A DNA stretch of 64,000 nucleotides from Liquidambar formosana. Its lineage: Eukaryota > Streptophyta > Magnoliopsida > Saxifragales > Altingiaceae. Position numbers and translations under genes: made by a program. This document shows positions 33,604 through 44,427 of this stretch, piece after piece (position 1 is the stretch's first letter; every line of letters begins with the position of its first letter). The DNA is taken from positions 26,213,763 through 26,277,762 of the forward strand of contig CM077832.1 in the NCBI GenBank assembly GCA_039720395.1. The letters are read 5' to 3'. The notes beneath the pieces are model-generated. The model searched no databases. It was not told where the DNA came from and was given only the letters and a program-made list of their open reading frames with translations.

Positions 33604-33812
33604 GAGCATCTCCAAGGGTACTAGCTATTTGTTTGCTACTTTAGCTAGCAAAATGATATGCTTTAAAATAGCTAGCTAGTTATCCAAGTGAGTACTCCAA
33701 AGGTACTAGTTATTTTGAGCTATTTCAAATTTTTATTAATAATCTTTCTTTTTTTAATCATTTGGTGAAAAGATAAAAAGGGAATGATGCGTATAGAGAT
33801 GAAAAGTGTCAT

Positions 33813-35770
33813 TGTTGGCCCAAATAATCAACCCTAAAAGGGGAGGGGGGTACGTGAATTGGGTTGATGCAAAATATATGGAACTTTAAAAAACTTTTGC
33901 AAATATAGTAAATTAAACAATGATGCAAATAGCACAATTAATGAAGCAAATAAATAAGAGAAAGTTAGAGAAATCAAACACAAGATATATATATAATGAG
34001 GTTTGGCTCTCCCGCCTACGTCCTCACCTCAAGAACTCTGCTTGAGGATTCCAAATCCACTAACCAATCTCCTTATAGGTGAATATCAAACCCAATCTAT
34101 TTGTGGGTGTAGATCAAACCTTTACACAATCTACTTGCGGGAGTAGATCAAACCTTTATAATAAGAAAATCCCCTTTGCTCAACAAGGGTTATTCCCAAC
34201 CCTCAATCTCTCAAAGATAGATGTGAATGCGATACAATAACAAATCCTCTTGATAGGATGAATATTGTTGTATTTTTTTTATAAATAAAATAAAAAATGT
34301 GTGATTTAAATTATTATTTATTATGTGTGATTTTATGACCATCATGTCATTTATTTATTTAGTCCATTATTATGAGTTAGTGGGCATATTATTGTTAGGG
34401 GGTTACACATCTTTTGGAGAAGGAATGATTTTTCCACTATCATTTTTTAATGGTTTTTTGTTGTCTTCTTCTTCTTCTTTGGAATGAGAAAAACCATAAG
34501 AATTTTAGAAAAAGTTTTTTCCTAATCCTTCTTATTGCTCTATCTATAAACCTTTTGTATAAAATTTCATCTATCTTTCTTCAATACTTTGTTGAATATT
34601 TTCATGAAACGATCTAGAGTTGTTCGGTTCCTTATATTTGCGAGTGCACATGTACGAGGAACACGATTGTTGTATCATGGAGGGTTGGGGCGCTAGAGGA
34701 CCTAGATGCACTGAGTGATTCACTTCGAGGGGTGCAAATCAACTCTTAAGGACAATGTTCTCACACACCTCAATCGATAAGTCTATTTATTATTTTATTA
34801 TAAATTAGATTTTTTTATATTTTGATTTTTGACATCCATGTTTTTATTCAATATTTCCTAATAAATAGAGAATTAAGCTTAACCTAATATGATATGAACA
34901 ATGAAAGTTCAAGTATGTGGATCTAAGGCTTGATAATAGATATGAAGAGTATAATAATTTTTCTTTTGTTAATCTATGCTCTCAAAGTGTTTGGAACACT
35001 TTAAATATAGGTTGAAATTGTTTATGACCGTTGGGAAAGAGCCCATTCAAAAATATGGCCGTTAGAGCACTTTTTGGGGATTAGAAAACTAGCCGTTATG
35101 TTCTGTCTCGATAGATTCAGACGTCTGAAAGTGGTTTCGAACATCTGAAAGTGGTCTTCGACGTCCGAAAGGATCGTCTGAAAATTCCAGAGAACATTGT
35201 CAAGATAAAAGTCATTTCAGACTTCTTGTAAGTCTGAAAGTGACTTTTGGTCATCCGAAAGTGTTCTGGGTCATTCGAAAGTGCCTAATAGCAATTATAA
35301 GGACTTTTATAAGTTTTAGACTAATGGACGTCTAAGTTACAATTTTGGATGTTTGAAATGAACTATTGGACGTTTGAAATTGAACTTGGATGACTAAGAA
35401 ACCTCTAAGTCCATAAAAGATTTTCCAATTAAAGTTTGGGACTTCTTGGGGTTATGGTTTATAGTCTAAAGTCATTGAGCTTTCATCATGCAACCATTTA
35501 TATAAAATCCTAACTCTCACCGAAATACCCAAGTCTTCAATATCTTCAAGTCTTCTCTTAATGGGTTTTTGAGAGTTGAATCTTCTCTTCTTTGAGGCTC
35601 TTTGCTTCTCTTGTTCTCTTTGGCTTTCTTCTTATGATAGCACATTTGAGCATAGAAAAACCTAGCTTATAATGGTCAACTCAAATGATAAACATTAGCG
35701 CATAATCATAAATTGAATTGTTATGATCAAAATCATAATATATTTATGAAATGAAACCTTGAGGCTAACA
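33813..35770 (+). mobile_element. LTR-like insertion (TGTTGGCCC start) inside the MITE
   Basis: It begins TGTTGGCCCAAATAATCAAC and plausibly ends GAGGCTAACA, giving a TG...CA structure. The five bases on each side (GTCAT and ACTTT) do not match, so the right end is uncertain. It contains TTCAGACGTCTGAA (35116-35129) and several degenerate copies. The same motif occurs in the unrelated 13085 LTR. There is no coding sequence. Confidence 0.5.
34266..34849 (+). mobile_element. Solo LTR nested in the LTR-like insertion
   Basis: A 584-base insertion starts TGTTGTATTTTTTTTATAAA and is flanked by AATAT on both sides (34261-34265 and 34850-34854). The last base may be shared with the duplication, which would give a CA end. 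Removing it joins flanking sequence smoothly. Probably a Copia-type LTR, unassigned. Confidence 0.65.
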
Positions 35771-35993
35771 ACTTTTTTAACTAAAAATAGTTTAGCTAGT
35801 GAACATTCACTAGCTAAATGTAGCTAGTCGAAATAATGATAGCTAAAATAGCTAGACCTTTGGAGAAGGAAAAAAATGATTTGGCTAGCTAAAATAGCTA
35901 AGGGGGTTGGATAGCTAGCCCCATTGGAGATGCTCTAAGGAATCCTTTTCACATAAATTTGACCCATTATGCCCATATCTACCTTTATAACTG

Positions 35994-36595
35994 TTAACCA
36001 GCTGCTGAAGTTAGTCCAGTCAACAATCTCTTGGGTTTGTTGTAGCCACCAAAGCTATGCGCTCTCCATTTCCCATGCCAGTGATGATGATTTGTTAAAG
36101 CTTTATCACTCCCAACAACCATTGCATAAAGCTCAATAGGAATGTTCCTTTCCTCAATATAGGTGAGGGATTTTGAATTTTCAATTGCAGTGCACACGCC
36201 TATCTTATCCACTTTGCTGACCTGAGCACCCAAGTCCAATTGTCTGTTAGATGCCAACAAGGCACCCATGTCATTATCATCGCTAAGAGAACCCCATAAT
36301 GAGAAGAATGTTGTTCACCCATAGCCATAGCCGAGTCTTCAAAGCTATGGCTTTGAGCATTTTGTACAAAGAAGTGTTTCATAGCGAGAATAACACCAGA
36401 TTCCTCTATGACGATAATAAAGAGTCGATCAAATTTTATTTTTAAAAGTAATTCCTTATGGATAGGCTCTATCAATTTAGTGGCAACCAAAATTCTACCT
36501 TCATCAAGGAATGTACGATTAGAAGTGTTTCTGTCTACGGATACGATGAGACCAAATTTTTTATTGATTCTTTTAAAGTTGACACTTGACCATGC
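35994..36595 (-). pseudogene. LINE ORF1-like relic
   Basis: The minus-strand frames at 36200-36655 and 35994-36269 read as one decayed protein with a frame change. The stretch LIVSVDRNTSNRTFLDEGRI followed by LVATKLIEPIHKELLLKI has the pattern of the domain found in ORF1 or gag-like proteins of plant L1 elements (VD..T.....LD.GRI.V.T......I.......). Its 5' part is separated by the solo LTR inserted at 36596. Confidence 0.6.
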
Positions 36596-38561
36596 TGTAG
36601 ACACCCCAACTTTATCCACCTCCTTTTGACCTTTCCACCTTAGGAGCATTATCACATGTAGCTTTTTACATCATTTTGGTAGCAAATCCTACTAGTTAAA
36701 CTCTATACATCTCAAAGAATCCATGGTATCTTCCGGGGTTCAATTTGGTTAAGTCTTGATAGCTAATAAAAACTTTTGTGACTTGGAGGGCATTTATGTC
36801 ATTTAACTTGCATAGCTCTTATTCAATATCCAATTCTCACCAAATTCATCTCGGGATGATCATAATGTCCTTAGGATGTCATTTGTAAGCTTGGTTTAAA
36901 GTTTAGTTAGCATTGGATGTGATTTGGTTAAGAATGATCCAAAGTAGGCTCAGTTTGACCTCGTTCATCGGCCCTTCTTAAAATTGCTTCTTAATTTACT
37001 CTAATTGATTCAAATTAATGATTCATTAATGTCAATTGAGTCTTAATTTATGTGTTTCAATGTTTAAAATCATCTTTGGAAGATTTTGGTTGCAACTATG
37101 ACTCCATTAGGGTTCAAACCTTAATGTTGCCTTAATGAACCCAATCGATTCCAAGGAGCCACCTAGGCTTAACCCTTGACTAATTAAATAAATGTGGGTC
37201 AATTAGGAGTGTTTTAAGCTAATTTTGAGTAGGGAATTGAGCCATGGTCGTTTTAAGTCCAGAATCAATGAATTTGGATTTGAAACGGACCCGATACGTG
37301 AACTTAATGGCTAAGGAAGCACGAAATCAAGCCAAAATAGGCCAAAAAGCTCCCTGGTGGCTATATGGCAACCCAAAGGAGACCAAACGGCCACTAAAGG
37401 TGCCCAATTGGCCACTCGGGTTGTTTTGTCCTTATCTCTTCATTTTGGCTTTATTTCTTCAACTAATCCGGATTTTTCCAATCTTTTTGATAATGTTTTA
37501 TAATTATCACTTAGATTTGAGATAAATGCCATCTCTTAAAGTTGATTTTTGGCCATTGGATCATCCTTAACTAGATTTAATCCTAACCCTCCATTCTATC
37601 CACCCTCAGCTATAAATAGGGGTCTTCCCCTCATTCATTCTACACCAAATCTCATTAGAGTTTTCCTGAACAATTGAAGAGTTTGAGTTCTTGAGTATGG
37701 GGTGAACATTCCTTATTAGTACCTCCTCACTTGAGACTCATTCTAAGAAGAACTTGGGCTCAATAGTAGTGGAGAAATTTCCTAAAAGTACCTTATCACT
37801 GGCGACCGATTCTAGAAAGCTTAAGAGGCGTCGGAGCTCTGCCCGATTCCCCACTTTCAACTCAAGGTTCTCAAACAGAACTCTACCTCGATTCTGTTAG
37901 GTATAATTCTCAACCTATCTTTTTAAGTTCAAGTTTATGCCATGATATAAATGCTAATATGATATTGCATGCTCCCTTGAGTTTTATTAATCTTAGGATT
38001 ATATTGGCTTTCAATCCTAAATCAAACTAGTTTATAAAATCAAAGTTGTTTTTATCAAAGCAAGTTGTTTTCAAAATAAAGAGTTTGATTATGAATTGAA
38101 TTCTAATAGAGTCATACAAGGAGTGAAACTTTTCCCCCTAACCTGGTTGTTCGAACCACGTGAATTTTGATCTTCGTAAGAAGTACATAGGCTGCTCACT
38201 TGAGCATAAGTCCAACTTAGCTTAGATTTTGCTTTTTAATTTTCATAATTTCTAGTTATTATGCATGGTTGAAATTAATGAAGCCTATTCAATAAATGAT
38301 TTCGATTTATCGGGCGAAATGGGTGCCTACAGGCGGTGGCTCAGAACCTTCCCATTTCGTAACCTAGCCCTTGAATCCTTATTTTTGGTTCAACACTTGC
38401 CTATTTTCCAACATATGGAATCAAATTTGTTTTTACAAAAAAAAAATTTTAGTGGTTTCCTCGTACCCTAAAAATGAGGTGGTGACTCCTTGCTTTTTAA
38501 AACTCTCTTAAGAGTGGAACGGAACTCGATTCCCCGAGTCAATTTTCGGCTTCCACACACA
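36596..38561 (+). mobile_element. Solo LTR, Tat/Ogre-type
   Basis: It starts TGTAGACACCCC and ends TTCCACACACA. The flanking five bases are CATGC and CATGG, a duplication with one change. Inside are the shared landmarks in the same order as element A: a gACTT..GGGCAT block after about 180 bases, TATAAATA at 37611-37618, the AACCACGTG and TACATAGGC blocks, and TGGTGACTCC at 38480-38489. It is inserted in a LINE ORF1 relic. Confidence 0.85.
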
Positions 38562-38566
38562 CATGG

Positions 38567-39610
38567 AGCGGAACATCAGTAATGCTAAGCTAAACAAGTC
38601 TATCAATAAGGATGAGATTGGGCTTTCATGCTTTGATATCTTTTAACCATTAAGATAGCTATAAAGTGTTTAGGGTTGACGTTTTATAACATATTCTGTT
38701 TGGAATTTCAATAAAACTAAAAATCCTCCCAAAGATCTAGTTGTAATTTCTAAAACCCCTTATGCGGTGAGAGCTTCCTAGAGCGATGCTATATATTGGA
38801 AATTAATCATTGGTCTGACAGTACATGTACGTTACCAATCATCCTAAAACTCTAAAGCCTATATTTTATCAATCACATAACTTTGATGCTTCACCTCTTA
38901 AGCAAAAGAGGCTCCTACAGTGATAACTGTGGAGGATCTATTAACTAAACTAACTTTTCCAAAATTATTCGGATCCCCTAAAGGCATACTCACCACACTT
39001 TTCTGCTACCAATCAAGCTCTTTCAATCCTTTCTGAAATCTATAATGGATGAATCGCCTTCTACCATTTGCCTACGAAGAATTTTATTGCAAACACATCC
39101 AAACTCCACTTTCCTTACTAGCATACCTTATGTTCCAACCCCATTCGCCTTTCTGGATAGTAAGTTCAACATCTTCTTCATGAGAAAATCTAACGAAACC
39201 AAACCGATTGCATGTACCTCATCGATTCTTCCATGGAACAAACACATCAACGACATCTTCGAACCATCTAGACATATTTCTTAATTAACCAGCGATTATC
39301 CATTCTTTTCAACCAGTGGTGGAGCCAGGGGGCCCACGTGCCCCCACTGGCTCAAACAAATTTTTTTTTTATTATAGAGATATTACAATTTGATGATCAC
39401 TTCCCAACATAATTCCAAAAAGATGAAGATGGCAGTCATTTTAGAACATATATACAGTCAATTTGTATTAAGTTGTCAAAAGTTCTTTTTTTTTTTTTGG
39501 TATTACATTGGAAAATGATCACCAAAATGTAATTTTTTTAGAAAAAAAAAAAAAAAAGGCTCTCCAAAGCTTTCGGTTCCCACTTCACAAAATCATAGCA
39601 TAGTGCCCCC
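38567..39610. other. No gene seen; possible transposon end
   Basis: AT-rich sequence. A 79-codon frame at 39045-39284 has no recognised match. From 39314 an AGTGGTGGAGCCAGGGGGC start followed by T-rich and A-rich runs looks like one end of a non-autonomous DNA element, cut by the LTR at 39611. Confidence 0.45.
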
Positions 39611-42600
39611 TGTGAACCATGGGTTTCGATCGGGGGGGGGGGGGGGAGAACCCTTCTTTTAAAAAGACTTGTAGATATTTAAATGAATAAAAATCTAGTT
39701 TTTAAAAGGTTCTCAAAAACATACAAATAAGGAGTTGCCACCTCATTTTTAGGAAAAAAGGAAAACCATAAAAACAGTTTTTAAAAGAAAACCTTTGAAA
39801 ACAAACCATATGACTCCGATTAAGGAAAGCAAGTCTTACAAAACAAGAGAGGATTCAGAGACTAAGTTACGATGTGGGAAGATTCTAGGAAACATCCTAT
39901 AGGCACCCACATTGCACCCTAAAATGGGTCTCTAAATTTATATGGGTATTTCAATCACTTCCTAATTAGTCACCATGCATATGTAAAGAATCATCCATAA
40001 CCATTCATATTCATCCATGAACATCCATAAAGCATATAAACATCCACAAAGCATGTAAACGTCCATGAACAAAGAGGGGAGATATGGAAAGCGTGTAAGA
40101 GAGATAGAGAATAAGAAAAGATCCATCCTACTCCTCTAGCAATCACATGTGATGGACAAATGAATAAGCATGAGTCCATCCTACTCCTCTAGCAAATATG
40201 TGATGGATAAATGAATAAGCATGGGTCCATCCTACTCCTCTAACAAATATGTGATGGACAAAAGAATAAAAAGAAAAAAAGGACAAACCTAGAATACTTA
40301 GTATCCTAGGGTGGACTTGAACATCAAATGAGCGCCTACGTACCCTACATACAAAGATGTAAGGATTAAAGTCCACGTAGTTCGATTGAGAAGGGGTTAC
40401 TCCCTTTATAATGAACTATAAACCCTAAGTTTCCAACTTAAGAAAGATTTTAAAAACTTAGGACTTTCCAAAAATAGTTTGAGAAAAAGAAGGTATTTGA
40501 GAAAGACTAGAATTCTAACTCAAATAGACTTCCAAAATGATTTGAATCCAAAAAAGAATAGAATTCCAGATAAAACAGAATTTTATAAAAGTTGGAAACC
40601 TAGGACTCCTAATCCAAAATAAAGACAATAACCCTAGGGGGGAGAAGAGAACGATTCACACAAAACTTACCATGAACCACTTTCCATATGCAAATTATCC
40701 CAAAACATCGAGAAAACACCAATTAATCACCCCATGTATTCTATAGGGCAATTATCATTCTCAAATAAACCATATTCATGCTCAAATCATCATTAGAAGA
40801 TCTAATTCAAATCTGGACAGAATACTAAACATGCATATGACCTAACACTTATGCAATGAATAAAAATCAAAAGAGAAATAAAACCCTAATATGCTCCTAT
40901 ATGCCTTAAACACCCTAAAATGCGTAAAACTATCAAAGTCATACTAAATATGAATTATCATGATGAAAATATCATATGACAATCCAAAACATGAAAATAA
41001 AATCTAATATGATGCCTTAGATAAGTGCTTTATGTAAGAATGTAAAATAATCATCCTTATGACGAGCTTTCTTAAGTAAAACTATCCGAAGATAATTTTA
41101 CGTAGAAATCACTCCGCATGAATGGTTTCTTCACATATCCTACGTAAAATATATACCTAAGAATGCAAAGAAACTCACAGCACAATTAAACACACTCTAG
41201 AAAGCACCTATGCACAACCTCACCATCTAAGGACGATAATTATCCTCGAAAAAAATAATCATCCATACACCTATGAAGATGAGGCTTACACAACAAGTGT
41301 CCTATACAAAAGATGCTTAAAATCATGCATATAATTGAACTATGAAGAGAAAATGGCCTAAACACATCAACTAATTTTCAGTGCAAAACAGTACCTCTAT
41401 TTTTAAGAGAGAAACTATCCTAACAGCAAGTAATTTACAATCCTATTCCACTAGCATACTTTCACATCATATTTGAATCATATACACTCTAAAATATAGA
41501 GTATATATGATTCCTAATTCCATACTAAGCCATAACTATGCAGAGAATGGAGTAGAAGAAGAAGGAATCGTAAAAAGATACAAGGAAACTTACAACAAAG
41601 CAAAGGTCTTCACTGTGTTCTTCCTTCTCTTTGGCTTGGTTCCCTTCTAGTTCTCCTTTGAAATTGCAGTAGAAAGCTCTCTCCAAGTGATATGGGTTTG
41701 TGTAAACTCGTTCTCCCTAACTCTCTTACGAATATGAAAGTGTCAAAGTGTCAAAAAGTCCAACCAAAAGTCCAAAAGTCCCTTATGCTGATGAATGAGC
41801 CTCTATTTATAACCAACCAACCATGTAAACCAATGGTTGAAATTAATTCACCATAAAACCAATCTAGGGCTGTAATTAAATCCCATAAATGTTAAACAAC
41901 TCAAAATCACATCCCTATATGTTTAGAATACCTTTGGAAGGCTGAAATTCGGAGTACAAGAGTCCTATTCCGTCAAAAACTCAAAGAAGGACAAAACAAG
42001 ACGAAGCGCTCGGATGACCAGTTGGGGTGAACCGGTTGGACCGGTTGGGGTGAATCAGTCACCAGAGAGGGAATTCAGGTTTCCTCAATTTTGAGGATTC
42101 CTGACCCGATACGGACTCCTAACTTCAAATGGACATAGATTCTTCATTTTAACTCCGATTTGAGTGATTCAAAAGCCAAAATTTCAAGGATTCAATGTAG
42201 AATAAGTCTAGAATATTCTTGGATCAAAAATCCCTGACCACAGTGAAGTGGTTGGGTTTTCATGAGGTGATTAACTAAAAAAATGGTCAATTTGCCATAG
42301 GGTAATATGGTAAACCAATCCAAAACGTATCAATAAATTAAATTGACTCTTAAATTAGACTCATTTCATCATTCTAAGATCAATGGAACACTCTGGAACA
42401 AATTTGGAGGTCAATTGGAAAATATACGAAATAAAGGACGAAATTGCCCTTAAAGTCATGAAAGTTCTAATTAACTATCCAAACCTATCTGGAATTGAAC
42501 CAAATTTGACACACATACTCAAAATGATCCTAGAAACTAAATGCAAGTGATGGGACTCAACAAAGAGACAAAAATATGCATGCAATGATGACCTACTCCC

Positions 42601-42711
42601 TTAAGGCTTAAAAGGGCAAAAGTGTCCTTTAAGGCTTAGGGACTCCTAAATGCTTCTAAACTTAAACAAATGCTATCATGAAGTCATGGGGGTGAAAATG
42701 GGGTGTCTACA
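39611..42711 (-). repeat. 3' LTR of element B
   Basis: On the minus strand it starts TGTAGACACCCC (42711) and ends ATGGTTCACA (39611). TATA box TATAAATA (minus) at 41804-41811. In place of the clean palindrome of the other families it has repeats of AACCGGTTGG with CCAGTTGG at 42009-42066 and a weak outer pair CTCGGATGAC / GTCACCAGAG. The primer-site-like GGAGTTGCCA is at 39731-39740. A G-run at 39634-39646 is a simple repeat. Confidence 0.88.
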
Positions 42712-42755
42712 GATGCCCCTCATTGGTGGAGTTTGCTTCGCAAACGACACCAATG
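42712..42755 (-). promoter_or_regulatory. PPT and PPT-side hairpin of element B
   Basis: The polypurine tract AGGGGCATC (minus) adjoins the LTR. Next to it, CATTGGTGGAGTTTGC, loop TTC, GCAAACGACACCAATG forms a long stem with one two-base internal loop. The outer arm CATTGGTG/CACCAATG is shared with elements A and C; the inner arm GTTTGC/GCAAAC is not. Confidence 0.8.
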
Positions 42756-42859
42756 TTAGAAAAGACAACCCATTTTCACAAGAAAAGGGCAGAGAACCAA
42801 AGCTTTAAACTTCATCAGTGTCCACTGGGGAAATTCATAACCACTATAATGTACGCTTG

Positions 42860-43520
42860 TACGAAATAGGGGGTTGTGTGTGACTACGAAAGTCATTTAA
42901 ACACACGGTACTTTCATATGCCTATTCCTTCTAATAAGGACACATATGCTTCGATAGTGTACGCTTATTCTTTATAATGAGGACACGCACAAGATGGGGG
43001 GCATGTATGACCACAAGGGTCATTTAAACATACTATACTCTCATATGCCTATTCTTTATAATAGGGAAACATATGCTTCTATAATGTACGCTTATTCTTT
43101 CTAATGAGGAGACACACAAGATAGGGGGGGTGTGTGACTACAAAAGTCGTTTAAACACACTATACTTACTAAACATAATCATGAGACTTTAATTTTAACA
43201 ACTTTGTTAAAATAAGTGAGGGCAACCAATCCACTGTGCTATAATTTCCTCAAGAAATGAATAACGATGTAAAACAATTCATGTATGTGACTCAAAGAGT
43301 CATTTAAACATACTATCACAACCACTTCTATCCAAGCAATCATAGGCTTTATTTTAATAACTTTGTTAAAATTAAGCAAGGCAAACATTCCAACTGTGCC
43401 ATAATTTCCTCAAGAAATTAATAGCAATTCAAAACAATCCATGTATGTGACTTGAAGAGTTATTTAAACATACTTCCAAAACCAATTCCATCCAAGCAAT
43501 CATAGGCTTTATTTTAACAA
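42860..43520. repeat. Hairpin-rich tandem array of element B
   Basis: Degenerate repeats with a period near 160 bases in the second half. Recurring hairpins have an inner stem GACT/AGTC, GACC/GGTC or GACTC/GAGTC and an outer stem GTGTG/CACAC (42876-42880 with 42902-42906) or GTATG/CATAC (43005-43009 with 43029-43033). Both members change together. Other hairpins are CCTATT/AATAGG framed by CATATG, and TTTTAACA/TGTTAAAA. Confidence 0.75.
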
Positions 43521-44060
43521 CTTTGTTAAAATTAAGCAAAGCAAATATCCCAATTGTGCTATAATTTCCTCAAGAAATGAATAGCAATGTTAATTCATTC
43601 ATAAAGAATCAAGAAATAACAATTTCATGATCCTTACAAAGCATCACAAGCATTCAACAACTCATCATCCAATCAACTAAGCTTTAAGTTAACCTTAAGG
43701 TTAAAATAAGCAAGAACACCCAAGCAATTCCAACATGCTATGATTTCCTTAAGAAATAAATAGCAATAGCAATCCATCATAAGAAATCAAGGAATATAAA
43801 ATTCTATGGTTCTAAACAAATATCATAAGCATCATCCTTCCATTATCCAAAGATAAGCTCCTTTAACCAAGCAAATGTTAAAGTAAACTTGCAAATATCA
43901 TCATGAGTCAACTAATAATTCAATTAGTGACCAAATCAACATCATTTCATGCATTTCAAATTATCGACATCATTTTTTTAGGTTTTTTAAGATGAATTTC
44001 ATCAAAAAAGCGAGCAAAAATGGGCTCGAATAAGTAAAAGTGTGCAAAAAATGCACAAAA
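43521..44060. other. Decayed extension of the array and promoter-side sequence
   Basis: Degenerate copies of the ATTTCCTYAAGAAAT hairpin and of TTAACC/GGTTAA continue to about 43910. No coding sequence. Confidence 0.5.
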
Positions 44061-44065
44061 CAAGG

Positions 44066-44178
44066 TCGAGCTAGAGGGACTGGTTGGACCAGTTGGTGAA
44101 CCAGTTGGACCGGTTGGGGCCAACGGGTCACCCGAGGGTGGTTTTTTTCTGCATTTTTGTGGTGTTTTGGCTATAAAG
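44066..44178 (+). promoter_or_regulatory. LTR-like repeat block and TATA box before the antisense PMD gene
   Basis: 44066-44145 repeats ACCAGTTGG / ACCGGTTGG motifs and ends GGGTCACCCGAGGG, like the LTR block at 42009-42066. A good TATA box, TATAAAG at 44172-44178 in GGCTATAAAGCC, follows; the first exon starts about 250 bases further. This is a plausible plus-strand promoter, running against the element. Confidence 0.6.
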
Positions 44179-44427
44179 CCTTGCACCTTCCTCATTTGTT
44201 CATCCCTCTTTTGCTTGGTTTTTTGAGAGCTTCTCTCCCTAGAAACCCAACATCCAACATTCCCAACATTCAAAATACCAAAACTTTGGCATTAAACTTG
44301 AATCATTGTCATGAATTAACACCAACAACATCACTTTCAAGGGATCAAAACAACTTTTGATTCATCAATTATCCTTCCCAAATTACCTTTTTTTCAAATC
44401 AAACCTATTTTTTCAAGAACACCCAAC

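Larger units (their letters stand above)
33604..35935. mobile_element. MITE with GAGCATCTCCAA ends, split by later insertions
   Basis: The left end GAGCATCTCCAA and right end TTGGAGATGCTC are inverted repeats flanked by TAA (33601-33603 and 35936-35938), fitting a PIF/Harbinger-type duplication. The original MITE is the outer part: 33604 to about 33812 and about 35771-35935, rich in AGCTAGCTA-like motifs on both sides. The rest is an inserted LTR-type sequence. Confidence 0.75.
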
